A DNA stretch of 64,000 nucleotides from Citrobacter sp. FP75 (GCF_018342065.1 NZ_JAFDOE010000003.1:644462-708461), one strand, 5' to 3'; numbered from the stretch's first letter, positions 10,082 through 20,644 are shown. Translations and numbers: made by a program. The notes: a model not told the origin generated them from the letters alone.

Positions 10082-10363
10082 ATGAAAAAGACGCTGATTT
10101 TGTTAGGGATGGTTGTGGCGCTGGTGATCCTGCCGTTCTTTATCAACCACGGTGGAGAATATGGGGGTTCAGACGGCGAAGCGGAAAGCCAGATTCAGGC
10201 TATTGCCCCGCATTATGAACCGTGGTTCCAGCCGTTGTATGAACCAGCCAGCGGTGAGATTGAAAGCCTGCTGTTCACGCTTCAGGGATCGCTCGGTGCA
10301 GCGGTGATTTTCTACATTCTGGGTTACACCAAGGGCAGACAACGCCGTGATGACCGGGCTTGA
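10082..10363 (+). CDS. cbiN: Cobalt transport accessory protein CbiN
   Basis: CbiN is a small membrane component of the cobalt importer, needed with CbiM for cobalt uptake. Its 93 residues have one hydrophobic helix at each end (about 4-21 and 66-82), flanking an extracytoplasmic loop with GGEYGGSDGEAESQI, the family signature. It lies between cbiM and cbiQ and overlaps cbiQ by 14 bases. Confidence 0.95.
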   Translation: MKKTLILLGMVVALVILPFFINHGGEYGGSDGEAESQIQAIAPHYEPWFQPLYEPASGEIESLLFTLQGSLGAAVIFYILGYTKGRQRRDDRA

Positions 10364-11027
10364 CAGGCTGAGCTACCAGAGCCGCTGGTTTCATGTCTCA
10401 CCACAGCGCAAGTTTCTGCTGTGGTTGGTGATGATGATTCTGGCGTTTACCCTGCCCCCGCTGGGGCAGGGTATTGAGCTGTTACTTATTGCCGCACTGA
10501 GCTGCTGGCTGCTGCGTATCTCTTTCTGGCGCTGGTGTCGCTGGATGGCGTTGCCCTTTGGTTTTTTGCTGGTCGGTGTGGTGACTATTTTATTTAGCGT
10601 GAGTCGCGATCCGCATACTTTGCTGGTCAGCCTGCCGGTGGGCAGTTACTGGTTAGGCGTCACCGAGTCGGGCGTACTCACCGCCAATGAAACATTCTGG
10701 CGAAGCCTGGCGGCGCTGGCGTCCACGTTCTGGCTGGTGCTTAATCTGCCATTCCCGCAGTTAATTATTTTGCTCAAACGGGCACATGTCCCACGCCTGC
10801 TGACTGAGCAGATCCTGCTGACCTGGCGATTTATTTTTATCCTGTTAGACGAAGCGCTCGCCATTCATCGCGCACAAACGCTGCGTTTTGGTTATCGTAG
10901 CTTGCCGCTGGGCTATCGCTCGCTGGCAATGTTGGTGGGGCTGCTGTTTACCCGCGTGTTAATCCGCTATCAGCAAATGACCACCACACTGGATATCAAA
11001 CTGTATCAGGGTGATTTTCACCTGTAA
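10350..11027 (+). CDS. cbiQ: Cobalt ECF transporter transmembrane protein CbiQ
   Basis: CbiQ is the T-component that couples CbiO ATP hydrolysis to CbiM. From the ATG at 10350 it has 225 residues, as in Salmonella; a GTG one codon earlier is possible but less likely. Membrane helices fill residues 20-110. The cytoplasmic coupling region contains two short motifs of the A-R-G type in degenerate form (RAHVPRLLTEQILLTWR and RAQTLRFGYRSLPLG). The start lies inside cbiN. Confidence 0.94.
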   Translation: MTGLDRLSYQSRWFHVSPQRKFLLWLVMMILAFTLPPLGQGIELLLIAALSCWLLRISFWRWCRWMALPFGFLLVGVVTILFSVSRDPHTLLVSLPVGSYWLGVTESGVLTANETFWRSLAALASTFWLVLNLPFPQLIILLKRAHVPRLLTEQILLTWRFIFILLDEALAIHRAQTLRFGYRSLPLGYRSLAMLVGLLFTRVLIRYQQMTTTLDIKLYQGDFHL

Positions 11028-11035
11028 GGAAAAGT

Positions 11036-11851
11036 ATGCTTGCCACTTCAGCGCTGTGGTTTCGCTATCAGGATGACCCGATCCTCAAAGGGCTAACGCT
11101 GGATTTTTCTGCGCATGCCGTCACCGGACTGGTGGGGGCAAATGGTTGCGGGAAATCCACGTTGTTTATGAACCTGAGTGGTTTACTGCGCCCACAGCAG
11201 GGGGCGGTGATGTGGCAGGGAAAACCGCTGGATTACAGCAAGCGCGGCCTGCTGGCGTTGCGCCAGCAGGTGGCAACCGTATTTCAGGACCCCGATCAGC
11301 AAATCTTTTATACCGATATCGACAGCGACATCGCCTTTAGTCTGCGCAATATTGGCGTGGATGAACCTGAAATTGCCCGCCGGGTGGAAGATGCTCTGAC
11401 GCTGGTCGATGCACAACATTTCCGCCATCAGCCCATTCAATGTTTAAGTCACGGACAAAAGAAACGCGTTGCTATCGCTGGTGCGCTGGTGCTGCAAGCG
11501 CAGTATTTGTTACTGGATGAACCGACGGCGGGGCTTGATCCCTCGGGCCGTACGCAGATGATTGAGATTATCAAACGCATCGTGGCGCAGGGAAACCATG
11601 TCGTTATTTCCAGCCATGATATCGATCTTATCTATGAAGTCAGCGACGCGGTTTACGTTTTACGCCGGGGAGAAGTGCTGACGCACGGTACGCCTGGTGA
11701 GGTATTCGCGCGCACGGACCTTATTGAACAAGCAGGATTAACTCAGCCCTGGTTGGTGAAGCTGCATACAGAACTGGGCTTCCCACTGTGTAAAACAGAG
11801 GCTGAATTTTATCGTTGTATGCGAGAGAACGCACTAAAGGAGGCGTCATGA
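11036..11851 (+). CDS. cbiO: Cobalt ECF transporter ATPase CbiO
   Basis: CbiO is the cytoplasmic ATPase of the cobalt importer. The 271 residues show all ABC motifs: Walker [10 protein letters not shown] (about residue 34), Q-loop [10 protein letters not shown], signature [13 protein letters not shown], Walker [16 protein letters not shown] and switch His in VISSHDID. The signature begins LSHGQ instead of LSGGQ, which is usual for the CbiO subgroup. It overlaps cbiP by four bases. Confidence 0.96.
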   Translation: MLATSALWFRYQDDPILKGLTLDFSAHAVTGLVGANGCGKSTLFMNLSGLLRPQQGAVMWQGKPLDYSKRGLLALRQQVATVFQDPDQQIFYTDIDSDIAFSLRNIGVDEPEIARRVEDALTLVDAQHFRHQPIQCLSHGQKKRVAIAGALVLQAQYLLLDEPTAGLDPSGRTQMIEIIKRIVAQGNHVVISSHDIDLIYEVSDAVYVLRRGEVLTHGTPGEVFARTDLIEQAGLTQPWLVKLHTELGFPLCKTEAEFYRCMRENALKEAS

Positions 11852-13368
11852 CGCAGGCAATAATGTTGCAGGGAACGGCATCTGATGTGGGCAAAAGCGT
11901 ATTAGTCGCCGGGTTGTGTCGCATTTTTTATCAGGATGGACTGCGTACCGCACCGTTCAAATCGCAGAACATGGCGCTGAACTCGGGCATTACGCCAGAG
12001 GGGAAAGAGATGGGCCGCGCGCAAATTTTTCAGGCCGAAGCGGCAGGCATCACCCCGGATGTGCGAATGAATCCGGTACTGCTGAAACCGACCAGTGACC
12101 GAAAAGCGCAGGTGGTGTTGATGGGCAAAGTAGCGACCGATATGGATGCGGTAAGCTACCACGAATACAAACCGCGTCTGCGTGAACAGATTATTTCGGT
12201 CTATAACAGCCTGGCGCAGGAGTTTGACGTTATTGTGCTGGAAGGCGCGGGAAGCCCGGCTGAAATTAACCTGCGCGATCGCGACATCGTCAACATGGGG
12301 ATGGCGGAGATGGCGCAGTGCCCGGTTGTGCTGGTGGCGGATATCGATCGCGGCGGGGTATTCGCCTCGATTTACGGCACGCTGGCGCTGCTGCATGACC
12401 ATGAACGCGCGCGGGTCAAAGGCGTGATTATCAATAAGTTTCGCGGTGATGTGGCGCTGCTCTATTCCGGTATTGAACAAATTGAAGCGCTGACCGGCGT
12501 TCCCGTGCTCGGCGTGATGCCGTGGCTGAATGTCGATCTCGAAGATGAAGACGGCGTTGCGCTGCAAAAAGGCAAGTATTTACGTACAGACAAACGGGAT
12601 ATCGAGATTGCCGTGGTGCAACTGCCGCATATTTCCAACTTTACGGATTTCAATGCGCTGGCCGCGCAGCCGGACGTTCGGGTGCGCTATGTTCGCCACC
12701 CCGAGGAGTTGGCGGGCGTTGACCTGGTTATCCTGCCCGGCAGTAAAAATACACTGGGCGATTTAGTCTGGCTACGTGAAAGCGGCATCGCGCACGGCGT
12801 GTTGCAGCTACACCGTCAGAACGTGCCGGTGGTAGGCATTTGCGGCGGCTATCAGATGCTCGGTGAGACCATTATTGATGAAGTGGAGTCGGGACTCGGT
12901 ACGCTGCCGGGTCTTGGTCTGCTCGATACCGTGACCCATTTTGCGCAGCATAAAACCACGACCCAGGTTGAAGGGCTCATGTCGGCCACGCTGCCTGACT
13001 GGCTGGCAGGCGCCTCGGGGTTGGCTGTTCGCGGCTATGAGATTCATATGGGCGAAACGCTGTTATCCGGGGAATGTCGGTCGGTGATGACGCTGCAAAA
13101 AGACGGTGGCAACGTGGCTGACGGCGCGGTGACTCACGACGGTCTGGCGTTTGGCACTTATCTTCATGGTCTCTTTGACAGCGATGAATTCACCCGCGCG
13201 TTGGTCAACGGCCTGCGTGTACGCAAAGGGTTAGCAGCGCTGGATTCCACCTTCCATTACGCGCAATATAAATCGCAGCAGTTTGATCTGCTGGCGGATG
13301 CGATGCGGCAACACATCGATATTGAGAAAATTTATACCATCATGCAGCAACACCGGGAGCCAGTATGA
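11848..13368 (+). CDS. cbiP: Cobyric acid synthase CbiP
   Basis: CbiP amidates side chains b, d, e and g of adenosylcobyrinic acid a,c-diamide. The ATG at 11848 behind AAGGAGG gives 506 residues; an open frame further up belongs to cbiO. The N-terminal ATP-binding domain starts [18 protein letters not shown], and the C-terminal glutaminase holds the nucleophile in [13 protein letters not shown] and the catalytic His in GTYLHGLFD. It overlaps cbiO and cobU by four bases each. Confidence 0.97.
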   Translation: MTQAIMLQGTASDVGKSVLVAGLCRIFYQDGLRTAPFKSQNMALNSGITPEGKEMGRAQIFQAEAAGITPDVRMNPVLLKPTSDRKAQVVLMGKVATDMDAVSYHEYKPRLREQIISVYNSLAQEFDVIVLEGAGSPAEINLRDRDIVNMGMAEMAQCPVVLVADIDRGGVFASIYGTLALLHDHERARVKGVIINKFRGDVALLYSGIEQIEALTGVPVLGVMPWLNVDLEDEDGVALQKGKYLRTDKRDIEIAVVQLPHISNFTDFNALAAQPDVRVRYVRHPEELAGVDLVILPGSKNTLGDLVWLRESGIAHGVLQLHRQNVPVVGICGGYQMLGETIIDEVESGLGTLPGLGLLDTVTHFAQHKTTTQVEGLMSATLPDWLAGASGLAVRGYEIHMGETLLSGECRSVMTLQKDGGNVADGAVTHDGLAFGTYLHGLFDSDEFTRALVNGLRVRKGLAALDSTFHYAQYKSQQFDLLADAMRQHIDIEKIYTIMQQHREPV

Positions 13369-13910
13369 TGATTCTGGTTACCGGTGGTGCCCGTAGCGGT
13401 AAGAGCCGCCACGCTGAGGCACTGATCGCGGACTCCCCAAACGTGCTGTATATCGCTACGTCGCAGATTTTTGATGAGGAGATGGCTGCGCGGATTCAGC
13501 ATCATCGTGATGGACGCCCTGCGCACTGGCGTACAGCTGAGCGCTGGCAACATCTTGATGAACTGATAACGCCAGCAAACGATCCGCGCGAGGCGATTTT
13601 ACTGGAATGTATTACCACGATGGTCACCAACCAGCTGTTTGCGCTGGGCGGCGACAGTTGCCCTGATGGCTGGGATTATGCGGCAATGGAGCGGTCCATT
13701 GAGGATGAGATCCGTGTGCTGATTGACGCCTGTAAGCGTTGTCCGGCAAAAATTGTGCTGGTCACGAACGAAGTGGGGATGGGGATTGTTCCGGAGAACC
13801 GTCTGGCGCGGCATTTTCGCGATATTGCCGGACGGGTGAATCAGCGCCTGGCTGCTGCAGCAGATGACGTCTGGCTGGTGGTATCTGGAATTGGAGTCAA
13901 AATTAAATGA
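13365..13910 (+). CDS. cobU: Adenosylcobinamide kinase / guanylyltransferase CobU
   Basis: CobU phosphorylates adenosylcobinamide and then transfers GMP to form AdoCbi-GDP. The 181 residues match Salmonella CobU. The P-loop is GGARSGKS at residues 7-14, and His46, the residue guanylylated in the Salmonella enzyme, is present in [26 protein letters not shown] is the conserved C-terminal segment. Two adjacent ATG codons could start it; the first overlaps cbiP by four bases. It overlaps cobS by four bases. Confidence 0.97.
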   Translation: MMILVTGGARSGKSRHAEALIADSPNVLYIATSQIFDEEMAARIQHHRDGRPAHWRTAERWQHLDELITPANDPREAILLECITTMVTNQLFALGGDSCPDGWDYAAMERSIEDEIRVLIDACKRCPAKIVLVTNEVGMGIVPENRLARHFRDIAGRVNQRLAAAADDVWLVVSGIGVKIK

Positions 13911-14650
13911 GTAAGTTGTTCTGGGCAATGCTCTCTTTTATCAGTCGCTTGCCTGTTCCGTCGCGCTGGTCGCAAGGACTGGATTTCGAACAGTATTCGC
14001 GCGGCATTGTCATGTTCCCACTGATAGGTGTGGTGCTGGGAGGGTTGACGGGACTGGTCTTCATGGCGCTGCAAGCCTGGTGCGGTATTCCGCTGGCGGC
14101 GCTCTTTAGCGTGCTGGCGTTGGCGTTACTAACCGGCGGTTTTCATCTTGACGGTCTGGCGGATACCTGTGACGGCGTGTTTTCTGCACGTCGGCGCGAG
14201 CGGATGCTGGAAATTATGCGCGACAGCCGCCTGGGAACCCACGGCGGGCTGGCGTTAATTTTCGTGTTACTGGCGAAAGTGCTGGTGGTGAGCGAACTGG
14301 CTTTGCGTGGCACGCCGATGCTGGCGGCGCTTGCTGCAGCCTGCGTGGCGGGGCGCGGAACCGCGGTTCTTCTGATGTACCGGCATTGTTATGCCCGCGA
14401 AGAAGGGCTGGGAAATGTCTTTATTGGCAAAGTAACCGGACGACAAACCTGCGTCACGTTGGGGCTCGCGGCGATCCTGGCCGCCGTACTGCTTCCCGGC
14501 ATGCGTGGAGTGGCGGCTTTGGTCGTCACGATGGTGGCAATTTTCATTCTTGGGCAATTATTAAAACGCACGTTGGGGGGGCAAACCGGCGATACGCTTG
14601 GGGCGGCCATCGAACTTGGCGAGTTGATCTTCTTACTGGCTCTGCTTTGA
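13907..14650 (+). CDS. cobS: Adenosylcobinamide-GDP ribazoletransferase CobS
   Basis: CobS joins AdoCbi-GDP to alpha-ribazole phosphate at the inner membrane. The 247 residues contain the conserved [16 protein letters not shown] (about residue 77), whose aspartates are expected to bind metal, and several hydrophobic helices. It is the last overlapping member: a 25-base gap separates it from cobT. Confidence 0.96.
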   Translation: MSKLFWAMLSFISRLPVPSRWSQGLDFEQYSRGIVMFPLIGVVLGGLTGLVFMALQAWCGIPLAALFSVLALALLTGGFHLDGLADTCDGVFSARRRERMLEIMRDSRLGTHGGLALIFVLLAKVLVVSELALRGTPMLAALAAACVAGRGTAVLLMYRHCYAREEGLGNVFIGKVTGRQTCVTLGLAAILAAVLLPGMRGVAALVVTMVAIFILGQLLKRTLGGQTGDTLGAAIELGELIFLLALL

Positions 14651-14675
14651 GCCAGTCAACACATTGAGAACCCTT

Positions 14676-15740
14676 ATGCAGACTTTATCCGCTTTACTCC
14701 GCGCGATCCCTTCACCCGATAGCGCTGCGATGCTGCGTGCACAGCAGCATATTGATGGCCTGCTGAAGCCTCCAGGTAGCCTGGGACGACTTGAAACCCT
14801 TGCCGTGCAACTGGCAGGTATGCCGGGCCTGAAAGGCGTGCCGCGCGTGGGGGGAAAAGCGATGCTGGTGATGTGCGCCGATCACGGCGTCTGGGATGAA
14901 GGTGTCGCCGTTTCGCCTAAAGTTGTGACGGCGATTCAGGCGGCAAATATGACGCGTGGAACGACCGGCGTCTGCGTGCTGGCGACGCAGGTTGGCGCGA
15001 AGGTACATGTGATTGATGTGGGGATTGATGCTGACCCCATTCCTGGCGTGGTGAATATGCGCGTGGCGCGCGGCTGCGGCAATATTGCTGAAGGCCCGGC
15101 AATGAGCCGCTCTCAGGCCGAAGAGCTACTGCTGGAAGTGATTCGGTATACCCATGATCTGGCGAAAAACGGCGTCACGCTGTTTGGCGTCGGCGAACTG
15201 GGGATGGCAAATACCACGCCTGCGGCGGCAATCGTCAGCGTCCTGACCGGCAGCGATGCTGAGGATGTCGTGGGTATCGGTGCTAACCTGCCCCTCTCAC
15301 GGGTAGGTAACAAGGTGGACGTTGTGCGTCGGGCCATTACCATCAACCAGCCAAATCCCACCGATGGCATCGATGTGCTGGCCAAAGTCGGTGGTTTTGA
15401 TCTTGTGGGGATGGCGGGAGTCATGCTGGGGGCGGCCTCTTGCGGTCTGCCGGTGCTGCTGGATGGTTTTCTCTCTTACTCCGCTGCGCTGGCCGCCTGT
15501 CAGATTGCGCCTGAGATCAAGCCGTACCTGATCCCATCGCACTTCTCCGCTGAGAAAGGCGCGCGCACCGCGCTGGCGCATCTGGAACTGGACCCGTACC
15601 TCAACATGGGAATGCGTTTAGGAGAAGGCAGCGGTGCCGCGCTGGCGATGCCGATTGTTGAGGCCGCCTGCGCCATGTACAACAATATGGGACATTTAGC
15701 CGCCAGCAATATTGTGCTTCCGGACGGTAAGGAAGCCTAG
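14676..15740 (+). CDS. cobT: Nicotinate-nucleotide-dimethylbenzimidazole phosphoribosyltransferase CobT
   Basis: CobT makes alpha-ribazole phosphate from nicotinate mononucleotide and a lower-ligand base. The ATG at 14676 gives 354 residues; this start places the catalytic glutamate at residue 317 ([14 protein letters not shown]), exactly the number known for Salmonella CobT, which supports it over an in-frame TTG at 14664. [12 protein letters not shown] and [15 protein letters not shown] are typical. Last gene of the operon, followed by a short hairpin. Confidence 0.97.
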   Translation: MQTLSALLRAIPSPDSAAMLRAQQHIDGLLKPPGSLGRLETLAVQLAGMPGLKGVPRVGGKAMLVMCADHGVWDEGVAVSPKVVTAIQAANMTRGTTGVCVLATQVGAKVHVIDVGIDADPIPGVVNMRVARGCGNIAEGPAMSRSQAEELLLEVIRYTHDLAKNGVTLFGVGELGMANTTPAAAIVSVLTGSDAEDVVGIGANLPLSRVGNKVDVVRRAITINQPNPTDGIDVLAKVGGFDLVGMAGVMLGAASCGLPVLLDGFLSYSAALAACQIAPEIKPYLIPSHFSAEKGARTALAHLELDPYLNMGMRLGEGSGAALAMPIVEAACAMYNNMGHLAASNIVLPDGKEA

Positions 15741-15750
15741 TCACCTGTGG

Positions 15751-15772
15751 CCCCGTTTGAACGCGGGGTTTT
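15751..15772 (+). terminator. Possible terminator of the cobalamin operon
   Basis: A five-base-pair GC stem (CCCCG / CGGGG, loop of eight bases) is followed directly by TTTT, ten bases after the cobT stop. It is short, so termination may be partial. No other hairpin lies between cobT and ldtA. Confidence 0.55.
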
Positions 15773-15854
15773 CATAAGCATGCTTACTGTAACCCCCTAA
15801 AACAGATAAAAAAGCTATACTTCACGGATATCTGCTGCGGCGAAGGAAAGGACA

Positions 15855-16784
15855 ATGTTGCGTCGTGTAAAACTGTTGTGTTCACTTATCATGCTGCTCG
15901 CCAGTCAGGGAGCGCAGGCGGTGAGTTATCCACTGCCGCCAGAGGGCAGTCGTCTGGTCGGAAGCCCGCTGACGATTACGGTACCGCCTGCCAATACGCA
16001 ACCGCTGGAGGCATTCGCTGCGCAGTACGGGCAGGGACTGAGCAATATGCTCGAAGCTAATCCGGGAGTGGATGTCTATTTGCCGAAATCAGGCTCTACG
16101 CTGGTAGTGCCACAGCAGGTCATTTTGCCTGATACCGTACGTGAGGGCATCGTTATTAACGTGGCAGAAATGCGCCTTTACTATTACCCCAAAGACAGCA
16201 ATACGGTTGAAATCTTACCGATTGGTATCGGTCAGGCGGGGAGAGAAACGCCGCGCAACTGGGTAACGGCAGTAGAGCGCAAGCAGGAAGCGCCAAGCTG
16301 GACGCCTACGCCAAATACGCGCCGGGAATACGCCGCTCGCGGAGAAAGCTTGCCTGCGTTTGTTCCGGCCGGACCGGAAAATCCGATGGGGCTGTACGCC
16401 ATTTATATTGGCAGGCTGTACGCTATTCACGGCACTAATGCTAACTTTGGTATTGGGTTGCGGGTAAGCCAGGGCTGTATTCGCCTGCGCAATGACGATA
16501 TTAAATATCTGTTTGATACCGTGCCGGTGGGAACGCGGGTTCAACTCATCGACCGGCCTGTGAAATACAGCACCGAACCAGACGGTAGCCGCTGGGTTGA
16601 AGTTCATGAGCCGTTGTCACGTAACCGCAGCGAATATGAGTCGGATAAAAAGATCCCGCTGCCGGTAACCCCTGCGTTACGTACTTTTGTTACCGGGGAT
16701 GGCGTGGACATCAGCCGTGCCAATGCAACGCTGGAGCGCCGCTCCGGGATGCCGGTGAATATCAGCCGGGTACAGAAATTCTAA
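15855..16784 (+). CDS. ldtA: L,D-transpeptidase attaching Braun lipoprotein (LdtA/ErfK)
   Basis: A periplasmic cysteine transpeptidase; the E. coli homologue links Braun lipoprotein to meso-diaminopimelate of peptidoglycan. The 309 residues show a signal peptide (1-22, ending GAQA), a LysM-like domain (about 47-88, with [20 protein letters not shown]) and the YkuD catalytic domain (about 98-235). The active-site signature is complete: His192 in IHGTNANFG and Cys208 in [19 protein letters not shown] -10-like hexamer sits at 15816-15821, but no convincing -35 box is seen. Location next to cobT is the same as in E. coli. Confidence 0.96.
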   Translation: MLRRVKLLCSLIMLLASQGAQAVSYPLPPEGSRLVGSPLTITVPPANTQPLEAFAAQYGQGLSNMLEANPGVDVYLPKSGSTLVVPQQVILPDTVREGIVINVAEMRLYYYPKDSNTVEILPIGIGQAGRETPRNWVTAVERKQEAPSWTPTPNTRREYAARGESLPAFVPAGPENPMGLYAIYIGRLYAIHGTNANFGIGLRVSQGCIRLRNDDIKYLFDTVPVGTRVQLIDRPVKYSTEPDGSRWVEVHEPLSRNRSEYESDKKIPLPVTPALRTFVTGDGVDISRANATLERRSGMPVNISRVQKF

Positions 16785-16794
16785 TCATCTCCGT

Positions 16795-16830
16795 GCGGCC
16801 TGCGCTTCGCCGTCAGATAAGTCAGGCCGC
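16795..16830. repeat. Perfect 8-bp inverted repeat between convergent genes
   Basis: GCGGCCTG (16795-16802) and its exact complement CAGGCCGC (16823-16830) flank a 20-base loop between the convergent ldtA and iron-transporter ATPase genes; the right arm includes the ATPase stop codon. It may end transcription from either side, but neither side has a T tract, so its role is uncertain. Confidence 0.4.
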
Positions 16831-17496
16831 GTGTTTCGTTTGATACTGACCCATTTTCACAAAACCGATATGGTCCGCCATCAGCTGCGCTTCATGTTCA
16901 CTGTGGGTGACCAACAGCGCCGTTTGCCCGGCGGCGCGCAAAATATCGCGCACTTCGCCCCCCAGACGCTCGCGGGTACGCTTATCCAGACTGGAAAAGG
17001 GTTCATCCAGCAGCAGTATTTCCGGATGCGGCGCCAGGGCGCGGGCCAGGGCAATACGTTGCTGTTGTCCACCAGAAAGCTCATGAGGATAACGGCTGGC
17101 GTGGCTGTGTAATTCCACCATTTTTAACAGCTCGGCGACTCTGGTCTGTTGAACTTCACGTGGCAGGCGTCGCAAACCAAATGCCACGTTTTGTTGGGCC
17201 GTCAGATGCGGGAATAAGGCATATTCCTGAAAAACCATGCCGACATGACGTTTTTCCGGCGGCAGATGCACGCCAGGGCCAGCGACGCGTCGCTGCGAAA
17301 CATAAATTTCTCCACGCTGTAGTCGTTCAAACCCGGCAACTGCGCGCAAAACCGTGGTTTTACCACAGCCTGACGCACCCAGCAGGCAGGCGATTTCTCC
17401 CTTATGCACCGACATTGAAAAGCCAGTCAGCACCGATTGCTGGCTGTTGCCATAGGCAACGTGTACATCCTGGAGTCGTAACGCGATTTCTGACAT
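16822..17496 (-). CDS. Ferric iron ABC importer, ATPase (short FbpC type)
   Basis: Cytoplasmic ATPase of the three-gene ferric importer transcribed leftward. Motifs: Walker A GASGCGKT (40-47), Q-loop VFQEYALFPH (about 89-98), signature LSGGQQQR (140-147), Walker B LLLDEPFSSLD (161-171), switch His in VTHSEHEA. At 224 residues it ends about 130 short of typical FbpC/PotA proteins and lacks their C-terminal TOBE-like regulatory domain. The stop is clean and there is no frameshift, so this is likely a genuine short form. It begins ten bases after the permease gene ends. Confidence 0.88.
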   Translation of the reverse strand: MSEIALRLQDVHVAYGNSQQSVLTGFSMSVHKGEIACLLGASGCGKTTVLRAVAGFERLQRGEIYVSQRRVAGPGVHLPPEKRHVGMVFQEYALFPHLTAQQNVAFGLRRLPREVQQTRVAELLKMVELHSHASRYPHELSGGQQQRIALARALAPHPEILLLDEPFSSLDKRTRERLGGEVRDILRAAGQTALLVTHSEHEAQLMADHIGFVKMGQYQTKHAA

Positions 17497-17506
17497 GGTC
17501 GTTCTC

Positions 17507-19195
17507 TTAACCTCGGCGCGTCATCTGATGACGAACCAACAAAATAACCGGCAATGTGCCTGCTAAAACAATCATCAGCGCGGCAATTGCCCCTTCTTCA
17601 TAGGTTCCTCGCGCTGCTTCGGCGTACAGCAGCGTGGCCAGCGTTTCGAAGTTTACCGGGCGTAGCAGCAACGTGGTGGGCAACTCTTTCATCGCGTCAG
17701 CAAATACCAGCAATGCACTGCTTACCAGGGCAGGGCGCAGCAGCGGAAAATGCACGCGGGCAAACGTTCCGGCACCATTTTCTCCCAGTAGACGTGAGGC
17801 CTGCTCAAGGGAAGGGGGGATGCGACCCAGCCCGGAATCCAGCGCGCCGATGGCAATGGCCTGAAAACGCATCGCGCAGCAAATAATCAGCAAGATACCG
17901 GCAGACATCAGCGGTAAGCCACGCATGTTCAGCAGATCGGCCAGCCAGCGGTCAACCGCCATCGCCGGGGGAAGAAAACCAATTGCCAGAATGGTGCCGG
18001 GAACCGCGTAACCTAACGAGGCCAGACGCATCACGCCGCGACGAAAGCCAGACATGGTGTTGTCTGCAGCGCTGTGACGTGCGCTCCACGCCACCAGCAT
18101 GCTGACGCAAATCACCACCAGCGTAGTTCCGGCTGCCAGCGATAGCGTATTTTGTAATGCGGAAAGTAGCGACGCAGACAGCGGGTTCTCATCACCCAAA
18201 CGTTTGGCGCTCTCCCACATTAAAAACAAAACCGGGGCGAGGAAGCCCAGAACAACGGGTAGAGAAATAACGACACCGAGCAGCCAGCCTCGCCAGCCCT
18301 GAACGCGTGTAGGTTGAATTTCTCGCAGGCTGCGACTGCTGAAGCCTTGCTTTCTGCGGCCGTAAAATTCCAGCGTCAGAATGAAGAAGATAAACATCAG
18401 CATCATGCAGGCGATTTGCGCCGCGGCGGATAAATCAGAGCGCGAGATCCACGTGGTATACACGGTGACGGTTAAGGTCTGTACCCCAAGAAATTCCGAC
18501 GCGCCAATGTCGTTGAGCGTTTCCAGTAGTGCCAGACTGATCCCGACCGCCAGCGCCGGACGCGCCATTGGCAGGGCAACGCGAAAGAAAGTTCCAGTGG
18601 TGCTGCAACCCAGCGTTCGCGCGGCTTCCAGCAAATGCGCGGGCTGGCTGATGAACATGGCGCGGGTGGTGAGATAAACATAAGGGTACAGCACTAAACC
18701 AAGCAGCAAAATTGCGCCGGAAAGGGAGCGTAAATCCGGCAAACGGAACTGTCGGGGGCTGTCGAAACCGAGTAAAAAACGGATAAAGGTTTGCAGTGGG
18801 CCGATGGGATGCAGTAGATCGAGCCAGGCAAAGGCCACGATATAAGTCGGCATCGCCAGCGGCAACAGTAGCGCCCAGCTCAGTATTTTGCGCCCGGGAA
18901 AGTCCCATGCCGTCACCGCCCACGCGCTGCCAACGCCAATCACGCCGACCATTATCGCGACTCCCGCCAGTAACATTGCGGTGTTTTTTAACGCTGAAGG
19001 CAGCACATAAGTAATGAGATTATCCCAGTGGGACAAGTCGGCCTGCGTGGCCTGCCAGATGAGCGCGACAATAGGGGTCAGGACGCCAAGCGCGATGCAT
19101 AGCGCACCAAGATGGAGCGGCGTTAATAATGACTGCGGCCCGGAAACCAGGCCGCGTAACATCGGAAACAACAGCGGTTTATTGATCGAATCCAA
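17507..19195 (-). CDS. Ferric iron ABC importer, fused permease (FbpB type)
   Basis: Inner-membrane permease made of two tandem BPD-type permease halves in one chain, as in FbpB/SfuB. The 562 residues hold about twelve membrane segments. Each half carries an EAA-like loop that contacts the ATPase: EAARTLGCSTTGTFFRVALP around residue 190 and EQASRLLGENGAGTFARVHFP around residue 460. The ATG at 19195 lies inside the binding-protein gene, overlapping its end by 17 bases, so translation is probably coupled. Substrate is inferred from the binding protein and the Fur box. Confidence 0.9.
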   Translation of the reverse strand: MDSINKPLLFPMLRGLVSGPQSLLTPLHLGALCIALGVLTPIVALIWQATQADLSHWDNLITYVLPSALKNTAMLLAGVAIMVGVIGVGSAWAVTAWDFPGRKILSWALLLPLAMPTYIVAFAWLDLLHPIGPLQTFIRFLLGFDSPRQFRLPDLRSLSGAILLLGLVLYPYVYLTTRAMFISQPAHLLEAARTLGCSTTGTFFRVALPMARPALAVGISLALLETLNDIGASEFLGVQTLTVTVYTTWISRSDLSAAAQIACMMLMFIFFILTLEFYGRRKQGFSSRSLREIQPTRVQGWRGWLLGVVISLPVVLGFLAPVLFLMWESAKRLGDENPLSASLLSALQNTLSLAAGTTLVVICVSMLVAWSARHSAADNTMSGFRRGVMRLASLGYAVPGTILAIGFLPPAMAVDRWLADLLNMRGLPLMSAGILLIICCAMRFQAIAIGALDSGLGRIPPSLEQASRLLGENGAGTFARVHFPLLRPALVSSALLVFADAMKELPTTLLLRPVNFETLATLLYAEAARGTYEEGAIAALMIVLAGTLPVILLVRHQMTRRG

Positions 19196-20216
19196 CTTTA
19201 TCTACCAGCAGACTAGCTTGTTTACGGTACTTCACGATTTCGGTTAACGGGATCTTGTCGACGTCGATTTCACCGATGGTGGCGCTGATAACCGGATCGA
19301 GCGTCACGCCTTTCAGTACCGGGTATTCAAAATTGGCTTTCGCGTACTGCTGCTGAGCAGGTGCAGAAACCAGGTATTCCATCAGCTTAACGGCGACGGC
19401 TTTATTGGGTGCGTAGCGGGCTACCGCAGCACCGCTGATATTGACGTGGGTGCCGCCTTTCTCAAAGGTCGGTTTAACCACTTTAATGGCATCGCCCCAT
19501 TGACGCGCATCGCTGCCTTCTTTGGCATTTTTCATATGGCCGACGTAATAGGAGTTAGCCAAGCCAATATCACAAATACCGCCGAGGATATCGCGGGCAA
19601 CGTCACGATCGCCGCCGGTTGCTTTACGTGCCAGGTTAGCTTTCACGCCGCGCAGCCACTCTTCCGTTTTGGCTTCGCCGTGGTGGGCTATCATGGCGGC
19701 AATCAACGCGGTGTTATACGGATGCTGTCCAGACCGGATACAGACTTTGCCTTTGTACTCGGGGCTTGCGAGCTGCTCATAATGCCAGTTATCGATAGGC
19801 AGTGATTTTTCGGCGTAGAGCACGCGTGCGCGCATGGAAAGCGCAAACCACTGGTTATCAGCACCGCGCAGATTGGCCGGAATAGCGGCCTTGAGTGCGT
19901 CGGACTGTACCGGTTGCGTCACGCCTGCTTCGACTAAATCGATGAGATTACCGGCATCGACGGTCATTAGCAGGTCGGCCGGGGAGTTTTTACCTTCCGC
20001 TTTCACACGCTCAAGCATGCCATCCTTGATATACACCGTGCTCACTTTTATACCGCTGGTTTTCGTCCAGCTATCGAGCAGGGGTTGGATCAGGCCCGGT
20101 TCACGGGTGGTATAAAGCGTTAACGTATCCTGCGCGAAAGCCGGCAGGCTGACGGAAAGGACCAGGGCAGATGCAAGCGTGATACGGCGCAGTCCGGTGC
20201 GAGGCAGAGCATTCAT
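19179..20216 (-). CDS. Ferric iron ABC importer, periplasmic binding protein
   Basis: Periplasmic Fe3+-binding protein of the FbpA/FutA type. The 345 residues start with a signal peptide ending LPAFA (cleavage near residue 28), followed by DTLTLYTTREP. The adjacent tyrosines Tyr223-Tyr224 in LANSYYVGHM are the iron-coordinating pair of the family; MRARVLYAEK and GGICDIGLANS are also typical. First gene of a leftward operon whose promoter overlaps a Fur box, which supports iron as the substrate over phosphorylated sugars (the AfuA family is related). Confidence 0.9.
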   Translation of the reverse strand: MNALPRTGLRRITLASALVLSVSLPAFAQDTLTLYTTREPGLIQPLLDSWTKTSGIKVSTVYIKDGMLERVKAEGKNSPADLLMTVDAGNLIDLVEAGVTQPVQSDALKAAIPANLRGADNQWFALSMRARVLYAEKSLPIDNWHYEQLASPEYKGKVCIRSGQHPYNTALIAAMIAHHGEAKTEEWLRGVKANLARKATGGDRDVARDILGGICDIGLANSYYVGHMKNAKEGSDARQWGDAIKVVKPTFEKGGTHVNISGAAVARYAPNKAVAVKLMEYLVSAPAQQQYAKANFEYPVLKGVTLDPVISATIGEIDVDKIPLTEIVKYRKQASLLVDKVGFDQ

Positions 20217-20286
20217 CGTTTATATCCCAGAGTAATTGGAACGTACAGTGACCCGAGCAGGCGCTCGTTCTTTTGGCTCGCGTACA

Positions 20287-20322
20287 ATAAATGATAATCA
20301 CTAGCACTTACAATAATGGCAA
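20287..20322 (-). promoter_or_regulatory. Fur box overlapping the iron-importer promoter
   Basis: Bases 20287-20305 match the 19-bp Fur consensus at about 14 positions, with an intact TGATAATCA core. On the leftward strand, TTGCCA (20317-20322) and GATTAT (20294-20299) with a 17-base spacer form a plausible sigma-70 promoter whose -10 box lies inside the Fur box, about 75 bases before the binding-protein start. Iron-replete repression by Fur is the expected result. Confidence 0.75.
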
Positions 20323-20644
20323 AGTTTAAACGATTTACATTTACACAACTTTAAGCAACGGTGTGATGTGGCAAGGAACGGGCGTTGTGACAGGTGCGGA
20401 GCGATGAAGAAGGCTTACCACTGTTGCGCGCAAGTCATCCGTTGGCGAAACCAAATTGCACCATCAGCTACCATAACTCGTACATTTTGCAGCAAAAATA
20501 CACAAAGCGTGATTATTGCATTATTTATGTACTTTATTGTTAACGAGATGTGATCCCCTCCGTAATTTCACGTCATTGCACCGGAAGCCGTAAAACGGCG
20601 CTCTATACTCAAAATTGTCGAAATCTACGCAATGGTGCGCAAAG

